Under the pieces are notes generated by a model that was not told the DNA's origin, ran no database searches, and saw only the letters and a program-made list of their open reading frames with translations. From contig OZ037877.1 of the NCBI GenBank assembly GCA_964035575.1, forward strand, positions 434,001-498,000: a DNA stretch of 64,000 nt, written 5' to 3'. The stretch comes from Rhynchopus sp. YZ270_cl-10 (Eukaryota > Euglenozoa > Diplonemea > Diplonemida > Diplonemidae). Below, one piece after another: positions 22,077-31,655 of the stretch. The translations under genes and the position numbers were made by a program. How positions within the stretch are numbered: the first letter of the stretch is position 1; each line of letters starts with the position of its first letter.

Positions 22077-22736
22077 TCAGAGCTGGGTTTGGAGGAAGCT
22101 CATAATTTTGTCGAGCTCGTTGTTGTTGAGGCTGTGGGGGAGGCCACGGAAGACGTTGAAATCAAATTTGTATCCAAGCTTTTCGAGACCTTCTTTGGAC
22201 TGTGTCGCCCAATCGAGCTTGACGATTTGGTCGGCATCTCCGTGGCACATCAAGATCGGAACCGTCTTTGCCTGCACAGCCTTGCTCTCAAACCCAGCCG
22301 GGCAGGGCATGTATCCGGACAGAACGATCAGTCCATCCAATGGCTCGGCCTGCTGCAGACCTGTGTACAGCGTCATCGCACCACCTTGGGAGAACCCACC
22401 CAAAAAGACCTTCTTACCCGGATGCGCAGCACGCTCAGACTTAATAAGATCCTGTATGCGAGAGAAGCTTGCGTCGATGCCGTCGCAGGTTTCGTTTGAC
22501 CGTGCGCCCAGCCCCTTGATGTCGTACCATGCAGGCATCTTCATCCCGCCGTTCAAAGAGACCGGGACCTTTGGGGCAGAGGGAAGCACCATCTTGAGGC
22601 TAGGGAACCTCCCTTGGATCTGCCGCATTGTGTCGTCCCAGCCTTTCCCAGTGTCGCCAAGACCGTGCATGAAGATGAGGGTAGCCTCATGGGTGTCGCT
22701 GTGTGGAGGGGAGTGAAAAAGAGAAGAGGTGGGCAT
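22077..22736 (-). CDS. Acyl-protein thioesterase (APT1/lysophospholipase type)
   Basis: Single exon of 219 residues, the usual length of the family. An alpha/beta-hydrolase with nucleophile Ser116 in GFSQGG, acid Asp169 (HGDADQIV) and His201 (GLPHS). The FMHGLGDTG oxyanion segment is near residue 22. These enzymes remove palmitate from cysteine-anchored proteins in the cytosol. A lipid-anchored protein with an N-terminal Cys pair is encoded at 38510-39238, though no link is shown. No targeting peptide. A family A repeat lies 45-85 bases upstream of the ATG. Confidence 0.95.
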   Translation of the reverse strand: MPTSSLFHSPPHSDTHEATLIFMHGLGDTGKGWDDTMRQIQGRFPSLKMVLPSAPKVPVSLNGGMKMPAWYDIKGLGARSNETCDGIDASFSRIQDLIKSERAAHPGKKVFLGGFSQGGAMTLYTGLQQAEPLDGLIVLSGYMPCPAGFESKAVQAKTVPILMCHGDADQIVKLDWATQSKEGLEKLGYKFDFNVFRGLPHSLNNNELDKIMSFLQTQL

Positions 22737-22827
22737 TTTTAGTGTGATAAGTAAAAAGACAAAGAAATCCGGGAAAAAAAAGTTGACTTGAAATACAAAG
22801 CCCTCTCGTGACAGTGTACCTAAAATA

Positions 22828-22918
22828 AAAACTGTTATCTGAGTTTAAGCTAGTCTGATAAAGAAAGAAACGAAATCAGAAAAAGAATTTTTCGTTGATC
22901 GCACCGGATTTTTGTGGA
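22828..22918 (+). repeat. Dispersed repeat family E copy
   Basis: CTGTTATCTGAGTTTAAGCT then AGTCTGATAAAGAAAG and TTTTTCGTTGATCGC. Other copies are at 24775-24852 (inside DnaJ intron 2) and 41486-41566, all in the same direction. Confidence 0.8.
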
Positions 22919-22935
22919 GTGTGTAGGGACAAAAT

Positions 22936-23058
22936 CAAAAACTTTTCTGTGAATAAGTTGTGTCGTGTTTACATCGCTCACACCAAAAAATTCGGGCACA
23001 ACTCAGATATGTTTTCATTTCCTCCCCTACAACCTTTGCAAGGCAGTTGTCACAAAAA
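22936..23058 (+). repeat. Dispersed repeat family J copy
   Basis: About 120 bp including TTTACATCGCTCACACCAAA and CATTTCCTCCCCTACAACCT. The second copy, 42240-42362, is in the same direction and is also next to a family E copy upstream (41486). The E-J pairing may be one composite unit. Confidence 0.75.
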
Positions 23059-24066
23059 AAAAAATAATCACCTCAGCTATGTCATCAGTTTTCTTGTTGA
23101 AGTTGAAGCAGAGTACTTCGTGTGTGGTTTTGTTCAGAATAAGAATCTGCTATTTCTGGGTTTCGTAGATCATATCCACACTGCCGTACACAATTCTCAT
23201 GTCTATGATGGAACTAGGTTGAGTCGGAGTTGGTAAATAGAAGAAACTGATGACAACAATTACATCCGAAAAAATGAAAAGGGGCAGTAAATTAACACAT
23301 ACGGAGCTCTGAGCACGATATCTGGGATGGCCGGGGTCATGCCTGCGCCTGCCTGCTTGCTTCCCATGGTTTTGAGTGTTTCCTCTGAGTGTATATTGTC
23401 TTCGCACGCTGTAATAATATGGTTGCATTCATCGGAGCTAACAAAACACGAATGTGATCACAGAAAGTCTGTTTTACCTTTTTTGTGTCTTTTCTCTCCA
23501 AAAAAAAAAATTGGGGAAAAGATCACATCTCAAAATTTACCTTGAAATACAAAAAAGCCCTCTACCTTGGTACATGACTGTAGAGTGGGACCCCCAACCT
23601 CGCAATACTACGATCTTAATCTAATGTTTTCGAGCACATCTTAATGATAGAGAGAGAATCAGGACTTAGGTCCTAGCCTTCAAAAATGCGAATTTGCCTT
23701 TAAAAAAAAAAGGGTAAATGCTTCGTTTTTTGCATACATTTCGTGTCCCCTGCCGAGCACTTCATGAAGCAGACAAACAGAGTGCACATGAACAACACTT
23801 TCCCCTTCTTCCCACAGACGGACGGCTCTTGCATGATTTATTATATAAGAGCACCGGGAGCGGTTGGTCACAGAAAAAAAAAAAAAACACACACTCCGTC
23901 GAAAAACAAAACAAAACAAAAAAAACAACAACAACCCCACCTGGAGTCGGAAAGCGTTGTGTTAAAAAGGAAATAGTTCAGGGAAGGGGGGCATTTTTCT
24001 TTTTTTCACTTGTTCTTTTTTGTTCAATTGATTGAGTATTTTTTTTTATGACACAAGAAAAAAAAT

Positions 24067-24185
24067 GACTTGAAAATACATAAGCCCTCTCGTGAACAGT
24101 GTACCTTTGGTACAATGACCGGGTGCACCGTGGGTGGACCCCCCCCCAACCATGAAGTCCTGCAATCCATTTCGTGGTTTAGATC
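24067..24185 (+). repeat. Dispersed repeat family A copy (5' two-thirds)
   Basis: Begins TTGAAAATACATAAGCCCTC and runs through GTACCTTTGGTACAATGACC to CAATCCATTTCGTGGTTTA. The distal part of the unit is missing. Confidence 0.8.
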
Positions 24186-24387
24186 TAAAAAAAAATTGTC
24201 GGTTCCCTTTTTTGCCCAGAAGACAAACATCAATTTGCTTGCGGGACGAATTACTTTAAATGAACTGGAGGGTCTCAATTTAAAAAAAGAGAAAAAAATA
24301 AAGAAGGATTTTGTAAGATACAGTTGGTCTCAATATATTACGGGTGCACCTAATTTTTGGGTAAATCCAATATCTACCCATAATTAG

Positions 24388-24478
24388 GTAGAGTTGAAAT
24401 ACAAAAGCCCTCTCGTGAACAGTGTACCTTTGGTACAATGACCGGCTGTACCGGGGGGTGGACTCCCCCAACCAATTA
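24388..24478 (+). repeat. Dispersed repeat family A copy (5' half)
   Basis: GAGTTGAAATACAAAAGCCC, TCTCGTGAACAGTGTACCTT, GTACCGGGGGGTGGAC. It stops before the CCATGCAGTCC segment. Confidence 0.8.
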
Positions 24479-24577
24479 AGTTACGTAATAAAACGCGCCC
24501 GTAATGTTGTGACCCACTGGAAGCTTCTGTAAACCCCTCTGTGCGCAGTGACTTTGAATACAATGCACGGCTGGTCT

Positions 24578-26361
24578 CTATATGGTGTCTTTGAGGTCTA
24601 TCAGCCGTTTAAACTTGGCCTTAAGTTTCAGCATATTATGGCGTGCGCTGAGTGCGGACACATCTGAGTCTTTCTCATCTTCTTGGAAGTGTTCCATAGC
24701 CAAACGCTGTTTCTCGGTCAGCACTCTGCGAAGGGTTATTTGAGTGACAAAAAAAAAAAATGTGAAAACACAGCAAATAAAAACTGTTATCTGAGTTAAG
24801 CTAGTCTGATAAAGAAACGAAATCAGAATTTTCGTTGATCAAAAAAAAAAAATCAAACGGGATCTGGTCTCCTGGTTATCGAACCCCAAGAGAGTGCTTC
24901 ATTGGTATGCATACAAAAAACAAGAAAAATTTTGGACATACTTAGGAATGCAGATGTGGAAGTGCACAAACTGGTCGCCCTTCATCGCAGACTGTGGCTT
25001 CTTGATTCCCCTCTGCCGCAGGATCAGCTTGTCGCCCTCCTGTGTCGCTGCGGGCACGGTCAGGAGGGTGTCGCCGGTCAGCGTTGCTACAGATATCTTT
25101 CCACCCAACACAGCCTGCGCCATTGTGATCGGCTGGATCACATGGATGTCCTCTCTGTTAATTGCAATAGGTTGGGGGGGTTTACAGGGGTGCATGCATC
25201 AGGCATCGCAATGCCAAATGCCCGATTTTGGAAAAAGAAAACTTTATAAGATGATCCTAAGCTTCTCGTGCTTAGTCACCTTTGATCACATTTCGTAATC
25301 AAGGTGAATTAAATAAAAGTGAAGCTATTGATGCAAGCAGCTCCTGCTGACCCACCAGCTGGATGAAAGCACAGGCAATAAAAAAAAAAGACGAAGGAAT
25401 ACTCCGTTTAACTCTCATACCCATCTCTTGTGAACACCGAGTCGTTCTCTACTATAATATCCAAGAAGAGGTTACCCCTTGTCCCGCCACGGATGCCGCA
25501 TTCACCTTTCCCTGCCACACGAAGTCGGTCCTTTGTGTCGACGCCTGGCGGCACGTTTACTTGCTGTGTTGTCTTCGCTTTGATGGTCCCCTTGCCTCCA
25601 CACCCATTGCAGAGCTCGTGTACGATCTCCCCTGCCCCGTTGCACGCCTGACACGGTTGTTCCATATGATAATATCCATTTGATTTCTGTGTCTTCCCAC
25701 GCCCGCCGCATACGGCACACTTCTGCACCGGTTTCCCCCCTTTGCTCCCAGACCCATTGCACGGCCGGCATCTGTCCTGGAAAAAATAGGAAATTTCCTT
25801 TTTACAGCCTTCCACCGACTCCACAAACCCGAGCTGCAGCTTTACGGTCACATCCTGCCCTTTCTCGGGTTTGTATTTGCTGACCCGCTCCCGGGCCCCT
25901 CCGGTTGCAGCGCCGGCGCCGAAGATGTCTTCCCACATGCCGTGGAGGTTCGCGGTGGCTCCAGCGTTGTGTTGGTTCCCTGTGTACGAAAACTCCATGT
26001 TGTTCCAGCCTTGGAAGCCTTGTTGGCGGGCATCGTATTGCGCTCCTGCTCCAGGGGCTGCTCCTGATCCTCCGTAGGAGCCTGGGTGTTGGTGCTTGGC
26101 GTCATATGCCTGACGTTTCTGTGAATCAGACAAGGTGTTGTAGGCCTCAGACACCTTCTGAAACATATCCGCACTGCCCTTCCCCTGACTGTCCGGGTGG
26201 TGCTCCTTCGCCATCGTCCTGTACGCCTTTTTCACTTGATCCGTGGTCGCATCCCTCGAAATCTTCAACGTTTCATAATGGTTGGCTTCAAACAAACCGA
26301 CCGTACAAGATAAATGTCGCCTCGCAATGAATGACCGTGAAATGAGTGATAAATTGGCCAT
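24578..26361 (-). CDS. Type I DnaJ (Hsp40), mitochondrial-type
   Basis: Exons 26361-25421, 25154-24942 and 24725-24578, 433 residues. Both joins split codons exactly (RDG|EDIHV and IPK|VLTEKQ) with GTATGA and GTATGT donors. The N-terminal 25 residues are basic, hydroxylated and free of acids, consistent with a mitochondrial presequence. J-domain at 28-85 with HPD at 55-57, then a Gly-rich linker. Four CXXCXGXG zinc motifs lie at 198-205, 215-222, 237-244 and 251-258, followed by the substrate-binding C-terminal domains. Known role: stimulates mitochondrial Hsp70 in protein folding. Intron 1 carries a family B fragment and the CTCTCGT hairpin; intron 2 carries a family E copy. Confidence 0.93.
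24775..24852 (+). repeat. Family E repeat inside DnaJ intron 2
   Basis: CTGTTATCTGAGTTAAGCTA ... GAAATCAGAATTTTCGTTGA. It is removed with the intron. On the transcript strand it is T-rich, so it may add to the pyrimidine content upstream of the acceptor at 24726. Confidence 0.8.
25245..25283 (+). repeat. CTCTCGT-type hairpin inside DnaJ intron 1
   Basis: AAGATGATCCTAAGC, loop TTCTCGT, then GCTTAGTCACCTTT. The inner stem is CTAAGC/GCTTAG, and the outer stem AAGATGA/TCACCTT has one mismatch. Other members keep the loop but have different, still paired stems. Confidence 0.75.
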
Positions 26362-26599
26362 CTTAAAAAAAAATTAGAAAAATAGGGGAGAGAGAAGGAG
26401 GAGTTTTGCGATGGAGGGGGGAGAGGGTGTGTGTGTGTTCCTCCCTCTGGGGTTTTTTTTTTGATTGTGTGTGTGTGTGTGTGTGTGTTTGAAAAATCAT
26501 ATGTGGGTAGTTCTCAAGGAATTTCATTGCCCATAAGTGGGGCGTTTGAAAAATGTTTTTTTTTTGTTTTGTGATTCTGTGCTCTGTTTATTTTTTTGA

Positions 26600-26770
26600 T
26601 TAGTAGTGCTGTAGACGTATGAAGTCTCTCTCGTGGGTGTGGTTGAAGGTGAACGCGGTGACCTGTCAAGGAGAAGCTGGTCAAAGTGGATGCCGCCGAC
26701 TGTAACGGAGGTGATACGGAGAGTTCGGCGGACACGGGGGACGACTTGATGCACTGTAAAACAGTCAGAA
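26600..26770 (-). other. Possible terminal exon(s) of an unrecognised small gene
   Basis: After a strong acceptor (GATTCTGACTGTTTTACAG, ending near 26756) the minus strand becomes GC-rich with codon-like structure. It reads HQVVPRVRRTLRITSVTVGG and then IHFDQLLLD. Directly after a second acceptor-like CTTCTCCTTGACAG, another frame reads VTAFTFNHTHERDF and IRLQHY before a stop. The two cannot be joined without an unseen intron or a frame change, and no upstream exon or family is recognised. It may be a small real gene or a gene remnant. Confidence 0.3.
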
Positions 26771-27472
26771 TCAACAGCCGGTCCGCAAAAGACCGGTTCC
26801 TCATGATGTAGAGGTTTGACGAACGACGGACAAAAAAAAAACTTTCGTACACTGCAGAGACGCCGTTGGAACAGTCTCTTGAAGGAGACAAAATGAGAAG
26901 AGCAAAAGTGGGTGCTTGCAGGCGAGGTGCTCCACAGAGGGGGGAGCACAATCAACACTGAACACTACATGGCTAATATGCCTGTTGGCGTTGATGAGTA
27001 GGTGAACTGCAACAATTTTATATAAAAATAGACTGGTACCTTTTTTTTGATCTGTGGGAGAGAGAGAGAGAGAGAGAGGGGGCAGGGTCATATGTTGACT
27101 TTTTCGAGAACAAACAGATTCGAAAGCAAACATATGGAAAGGGTGGAAGTGGGGGAAGAACAAGGAACATGCTAAGAAACTAACAAATGCTAGCATGCCG
27201 ATTTTTTTCTTCCTTTTTTTGAGGGATTTTTTTCATTTTTTTTGTCCTTTCCGCTACAGCGGCCACCTGATTGATTTCAGAGGAAACAAAAAAACAAAGG
27301 GGAGGGAAGCAGAAGCAGAATTTTTTTGAAAACTCGAATAAAAAGGGAACAAAACCAACTAATCACATCTCCCCTATATCAGTAGTGTTGTTCCCCACAT
27401 TCATTGAGTTTGACGAGCAAAAAAGGAAGTCAAAAAGAGGCAAAAAAAAAAAATTCTTGTATAATGAACCTA

Positions 27473-27574
27473 CAGTTGGACAAGTAATATTGGCGACCAA
27501 AAAAAGTCGCCAATTGCAAGAAAACCCTCAAAATCCGCCAATATTTTTTGGTCACCAAGTTTATTGTCCAACTG
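27473..27574. mobile_element. TA-flanked miniature element (MITE) of Tc1/mariner type
   Basis: Ends CAGTTGGACAA are inverted at the two sides and extended by a second inverted block (TTGGNGACCAAAAAA). TA at 27471-27472 and 27575-27576 is the target duplication. 102 bp, too short to encode anything. Confidence 0.75.
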
Positions 27575-27861
27575 TAAGCCTCAGGTACTTAGCCACCTTA
27601 CTAAACAAAAGAGAAAATTTGAAAGATTGAATGTCTCGTTCACATGATCAAGAGGGGGAAAATGCACTTATTATCACGTGTCTCTCAGTTAACACACATC
27701 CGTCTTTCTTCTTCTATTTGTTGCAAAACGTTTTTTTGTTTTTGTTTTTGTTTTCGCTTTCTTTCTGTGCTGGTCGCTAACGATGTAGCTTAGACAGGGG
27801 GATATCTCACAGCACAAAAAAAAGTCACGATTTTTTTGTAAATAGAAGAAAAAAAAAAATG

Positions 27862-27897
27862 TAATGATGACTGCCTCTCGTGCACACACATCTAAAA
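27862..27897 (+). repeat. CTCTCGT-loop hairpin
   Basis: GATGACTGC, loop CTCTCGT, GCACACACATC. Inner stem TGC/GCA and outer GATG/CATC. Confidence 0.6.
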
Positions 27898-28114
27898 AAA
27901 GGGGGGGAAGAGAAAAATTTGGTGAGATGGCTTGCTACACCTTCTCACTCTGTTTTGAGCAAACATTTACTGCACCTCTTCCAAAGGAAGAGATCTCAAC
28001 AGATTTTGCACAAGTGTACTTTTTTTTTTTGAAAGGTGACTGAGCGGGATAGTGAGTGGGGGGAGGGCCTTGTTGTGGAGAGAGAGAAAAAAAAATGTTC
28101 TGCTGTTTTGTGGG

Positions 28115-28160
28115 AGCTTTGTATTGGTGTAGACACCCCTAGGATGAGCTTCGCAATACT
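28115..28160 (+). repeat. Dispersed repeat family C copy (diverged)
   Basis: TTTGTATTGGTGTAGACACC followed by CCTAGGATGAGCTTCGCAATA. Compare the family consensus at 48280-48335. Confidence 0.55.
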
Positions 28161-28257
28161 TTTTTTTTTTGCATTCTTCGCGCACACAATGATATCATGT
28201 GAAATATGAAGAAGGGATGGGGACACTAAAAAAAGCAATAAAACTAACAAAAAAAGT

Positions 28258-28312
28258 GAAGTTGATAGTGCAAAACGCCTCTGGGACGCAGAGCACTGAC
28301 ACTCGCTGGGGG
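28258..28312 (+). repeat. Dispersed repeat family H copy
   Basis: AAGTTGATAGTGCAAAACGC and CTCTGGGACGCAGAGCACTG. A near-identical copy lies at 48424-48478; relatives with other hairpin sequences after the same lead-in are at 33593-33640 and 49880-49930. Confidence 0.75.
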
Positions 28313-28544
28313 GGGGGGATTCGGGGGGAATGATCAACATAAAGATGCAATGCACTACATGGACATGCACACACATCTTTTGAAACAACAACAAAAAATT
28401 CATACAAACAAAAAAAAAAGGGGAAAAGTTTTTTTTGTACGATGAACCATACTTGTAGCTAACTAGCCGTGGTACGTGGCGATTTTGTTTCCCAAAAGAA
28501 AGAAAAAAATCGGCCGGAAAGAATTTTTTTTTACCCAGGAAAAA

Positions 28545-29172
28545 AAATTTTACCCAGGGAAAAAATTTTCCCCCAGGAAATAAATTTCCCTCAGGCACTA
28601 AATTTGCCTCAGGAAATAAATTTCCCTCAGGAAATAAATTTCCCCCAGGAAATAAATTTGCCTCGGGCAATAAATTTGCCCCAGGAAATAAATTTCCCTC
28701 AGGAAATAAATTTCCCCCAGGAAATAAATTTGCCTCGGGCAATAAATTTCCCTCAGGCACTAAATTTGCCTCAGGAAATAAATTTCCCCCAGGAAATAAA
28801 TTTGCCTCGGGCAATAAATTTCCCTCAGGAAATAAATTTCCCCTCGGGAAATAAATTTGCCCCAGGAAATAAATTTCCCTCAGGAAATAAATTTCCCCTC
28901 GGGCAATAAATTTGCCCCAGGAAATAAATTTCCCTCAGGAAATAAATTTCCCCTCGGGAAATAAATTTGCCCCAGGAAATAAATTTCCCCTCGGGAAATA
29001 AATTTCCCCCAGGAAATAAATTTCCCTCAGGAAATAAATTTCCCCTCGGGAAATAAATTTGCCCCAGGAAATAAATTTCCCTCAGGCAATAAATTTCCCT
29101 CAGGAAATAAATTTCCCCTCGGGCAATAAATTTGCCCCAGGAAATAAATTTCCCTAGGAAATAAATTTCCTT
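28545..29172. repeat. Minisatellite of 18-19-bp units
   Basis: More than thirty units of the type CAGGAAATAAATTTCCCT, with variants at a few fixed sites (CCCTC, CCCCC, CCCCTCGGG, CAATAAATTTGCC, CACTAAATTTGCC). Variants recur in ordered blocks, so the array grew by duplication of multi-unit segments. Open frames through it on both strands are by-products of the period. Confidence 0.95.
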
Positions 29173-29179
29173 CCAGGAT

Positions 29180-30220
29180 ATGCACCTGGGGAACTGGGTT
29201 GCATCCTGTATCTTAAATTTTTTTGCCTGCGGCGCCATTTTTTCATTTTTTGCTCCGCAAAAAAGGGTTCGTTGAGTGACTCTGGTGACAGGGATTACGC
29301 TCCACGTGTGGAACGTATGGAAATCCATACGTGAATTGTTTTGAAAAGGTGGAATCCGTACGTGTCCATACGTGGTAATTTGGGTTTTGGATTGAGGCTG
29401 GGGTGGGGTTAGGTGAGGAGTGGGGGCTCCGCCCACCTCTCACCTACCCCCCACAGAATTCTATTTTTAGAAGACAATTTTCTTCTATTTTACCGGAAAA
29501 GGAAGATGCACTGCGGCGCGAGCTTTCAACCCACCCTTCCCGCGACATAGTAGGCAATTTTAAGCGCAATTTTTAGAAATGTTGCGTACCGTGGCTTCGC
29601 TAGAAACTTTTGTTTTAGCAAAATATGGAAGTAAAATTTACGGAACTGGACGATAGTTACCAACAAAAGTGCCATTTTATGTCAACATTTTAAAGAAATG
29701 TTGCGTACCGTGGCTTCGCTAGAAACTTTTGTTTTAGCAAAATATGGAAGTAAAATTTACGGAACTGGACGATAGTTACCAACAAAAGTGCCATTTTATG
29801 TCAACATTTTAAAGAAATGTTGCGTACCGTGGCTTCGCCAGAACCTTTGGGAAGCAATGAGGAGTGAGAAAGAAGGATAAGGGCAAAGAAAAAAGTAGCG
29901 TACCATGCGCCTGCGGCGCAAGCTTGCATTACGCCCTTTCCATGACATAGTTTGGCTGTAAAAAAAGGTGCAATTGTAAGCGCATTTTTTAGAAATGTTG
30001 CGTACCGTGGCTTCGCCACGAGTTTAACACTGAAAAGATGGGGAATATGCTTGAACGCGCTGTTGCCCTGTTTCTCAGCAACAAGCGTCACAGATTCAAG
30101 AGAAAACGGAGGTGTTCCTGCTGATGGCGGAGGAGTTGGAAAACGTCGCTCCCCCCGTATTTGTTTCCGGAATTGAGCTGCTGAGGACCTTTTTCGCGCG
30201 AAGCGCGAAAATTTTTTTTT
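29180..30220. repeat. Block of hairpin-module repeats
   Basis: Contains the GGA-loop and GCGCC-TGC-GGCGCC modules (29215-29280), CCATACGT inverted pairs (29315-29375), four copies of GCGTACCGTGGCTTCGC (29577, 29696, 29815 and 29994 areas), GTAGCGTACCATGCGCCTGC (29893) and a TTTTCGCGC hairpin (30195-30215). The words ACATAG followed by GCAATTTTAAGCGCAATTTT repeat at 29545 and 29945. No coding content is supported. Confidence 0.6.
29577..29814. repeat. Two head-to-tail 119-bp copies
   Basis: 29577-29695 and 29696-29814 appear identical, and a third copy starts at 29815 but diverges after about 30 bases. Each begins AAATGTTGCGTACCGTGGCT and ends TATGTCAACATTTTAAAG. The same end-to-start junction occurs inverted at 4899-4950. 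Confidence 0.9.
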
Positions 30221-30663
30221 TGCCAAAAAGAAAGAAATTGGGCGTGGAATTCTAAAATTTTTCGGGAAAAACGGCATATTTAGCGATAAGTATGCGATGA
30301 ACCCTAAGGATTTTGGATAAAATAAACTAAATAAACGGGGAGGAGAAGAAAGCGGACTTTCCCCTCCCATGTGCTGTGAGAGAAACACACCATGTTATAG
30401 AGTGCTCTGTTGTTCCTTCCGAGGGGGAGGTGTTTCACAGTCTTTAGAAGGAAAAAAAAAAATAAAGTTGATGAATATGCTTCTGATGCTGCATGGACAT
30501 CTTAAAAAGGTCAGAAAGCTGTGGAAGATGATCCTCAGCTCTTCTTGTGAGTTAGATTTTGCTTGTGCGTAAAGTAATAAATACTCTGTGGGTGATATTT
30601 TTATTACCGCAATACGCTCCCACTGACTACCTGGCCTGTGAAGAGGAAACCTCCTTGAGGCCA

Positions 30664-30755
30664 AAAAGTAGAGTTGAAATACAAAGCCCTCTCGTAAACA
30701 GTGTACCTTTGGTACATGACCGGCTGTACCGGGGGGTGGACACCCAACCATACCC
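30664..30755 (+). repeat. Dispersed repeat family A copy (5' half)
   Basis: GAGTTGAAATACAAAGCCCT, CTCGTAAACAGTGTACCTTT, ending near CCCAACCATACCC. Confidence 0.8.
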
Positions 30756-30912
30756 TTACACACCATCTGCGTCAACCGAGGCTAGAGGCTGACCACATAA
30801 TGGCAATATCTTCACTACTCACTCTTTCTTTGCTTTAGGCGCAAAAAAAATGAGCTGGGGGAATAAAAAAACATGAAAGATGAATGTGATTTGAGCACTG
30901 TTTTCTTTTTTT

Positions 30913-30982
30913 TTTTTGATAAATTGTTGGAGCAGTGTTGCCTCGGTTGTGTTGCCACAGTTTTGTGCAAATCTCCACTTTT
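30913..30982 (+). repeat. Dispersed repeat family D copy
   Basis: TTGATAAATTGTTGGAGCAG ... TTGCCTCGGTTGTGTTGCCA ... GCAAATCTCCACT. Other copies are at 36913-36985 and 48795-48860. Confidence 0.75.
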
Positions 30983-31058
30983 TTTTGATCGTCTTGCTCA
31001 TCATATACAAGACAATTTTTTTTTCCTCTGAAATAATTTGAGAAAAAGAAATCCCTTA

Positions 31059-31655
31059 TTACATCATCCCACCACGCTGTTGCGGGCTGCCTCCGAAGCT
31101 TGGGGGGCTTTGGCTGCCGCGGGGGGATTTGAGCATTTCAGTTTCGACGGCCATTTGGAACTTCGCCATGCCTCCGTCCACGCAGGCCTGCAGCTGGCTG
31201 CCGAGGGAGATGCAGAAGCAGTACTTCGGGCACTCGTCGTACTCCATGGTGAACTGCACGGTGCAGTTGTTTGCTGAGGTCGAGGCGAGGCGGAGGGTTA
31301 CCCCGTACTTCCCTGCAGCCTGTGAGATCTGAAACGACAAAAGCGAGTTGCGTTCCGCACGCACCAACTTCACCGTCTCCGGCGTCGTCTGCTCCTGATG
31401 GTACGACACCGCATTTGACCCAACAAACTGTGTGTGCTTCACCATGTCCTGCTTCAACACCTTCCACGCAGCACCCACCCCAGGTGCACCAGAAGGGGTC
31501 CGCTCTCCAGTGTTGAGGGTCGTGATGCGGGGGGACGCGTCGGTATCGCAGACTGCAACGTACCAGACGTTGATGTCACTCAGCTTGTTGTACAAATGGT
31601 CGATTGAGGCGCTGACGTGGCAGGTCTCCTTGGCGGTAACGTCGTATCCTCCCAT
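31059..31655 (-). CDS. Small SRPBCC/START-like protein (tentative)
   Basis: Single exon of 198 residues from ATG 31655. The pattern (ETCHVSASIDHLYNKLSDIN, then SPRITTLNTGE, GVGAAWKVLK, and a C-terminal helix AKFQMAVETEM) suits the helix-grip fold of SRPBCC proteins, which bind hydrophobic ligands. I see no catalytic signature. The last 25 residues are Gly/Ser/Pro/Arg-rich and disordered. No signal peptide or membrane segment. The family call is by fold pattern only and could be wrong; the gene itself is well supported by its codon structure and length. Confidence 0.7.
   Translation of the reverse strand: MGGYDVTAKETCHVSASIDHLYNKLSDINVWYVAVCDTDASPRITTLNTGERTPSGAPGVGAAWKVLKQDMVKHTQFVGSNAVSYHQEQTTPETVKLVRAERNSLLSFQISQAAGKYGVTLRLASTSANNCTVQFTMEYDECPKYCFCISLGSQLQACVDGGMAKFQMAVETEMLKSPRGSQSPPSFGGSPQQRGGMM

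Larger units (their letters stand above)
22737..24577. other. Intergenic repeat-rich region
   Basis: No gene seen. Repeats in order: family A fragment 22781-22822, family E 22828-22918, family J 22936-23058, family A 23540-23615, 24067-24185 and 24388-24478. Every copy reads in the + direction. A/T runs separate them. Confidence 0.7.
26362..31058. other. Long intergenic region with repeats and one possible exon pair
   Basis: Contains GT and GA microsatellites (26464-26490, 27057-27080), a possible coding stretch at 26600-26770, a TA-flanked miniature element, an 18-bp minisatellite, a block of hairpin modules and 119-bp tandem copies (listed separately), plus family A, C, D and H repeats. 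No complete gene is recognised. Confidence 0.6.

Noticed and set aside
24870-24905. tRNA-like B-box (GGTTCGATAACC on the minus strand) followed by a T run
   Set aside because: No pairing T-stem, no A-box at proper spacing and no cloverleaf. It lies within DnaJ intron 2.
28469-29436. Long open frames on both strands through 28545-29172
   Set aside because: They follow from the 18-bp period, which has no stop in these frames. Peptides are only the repeated hexamer.
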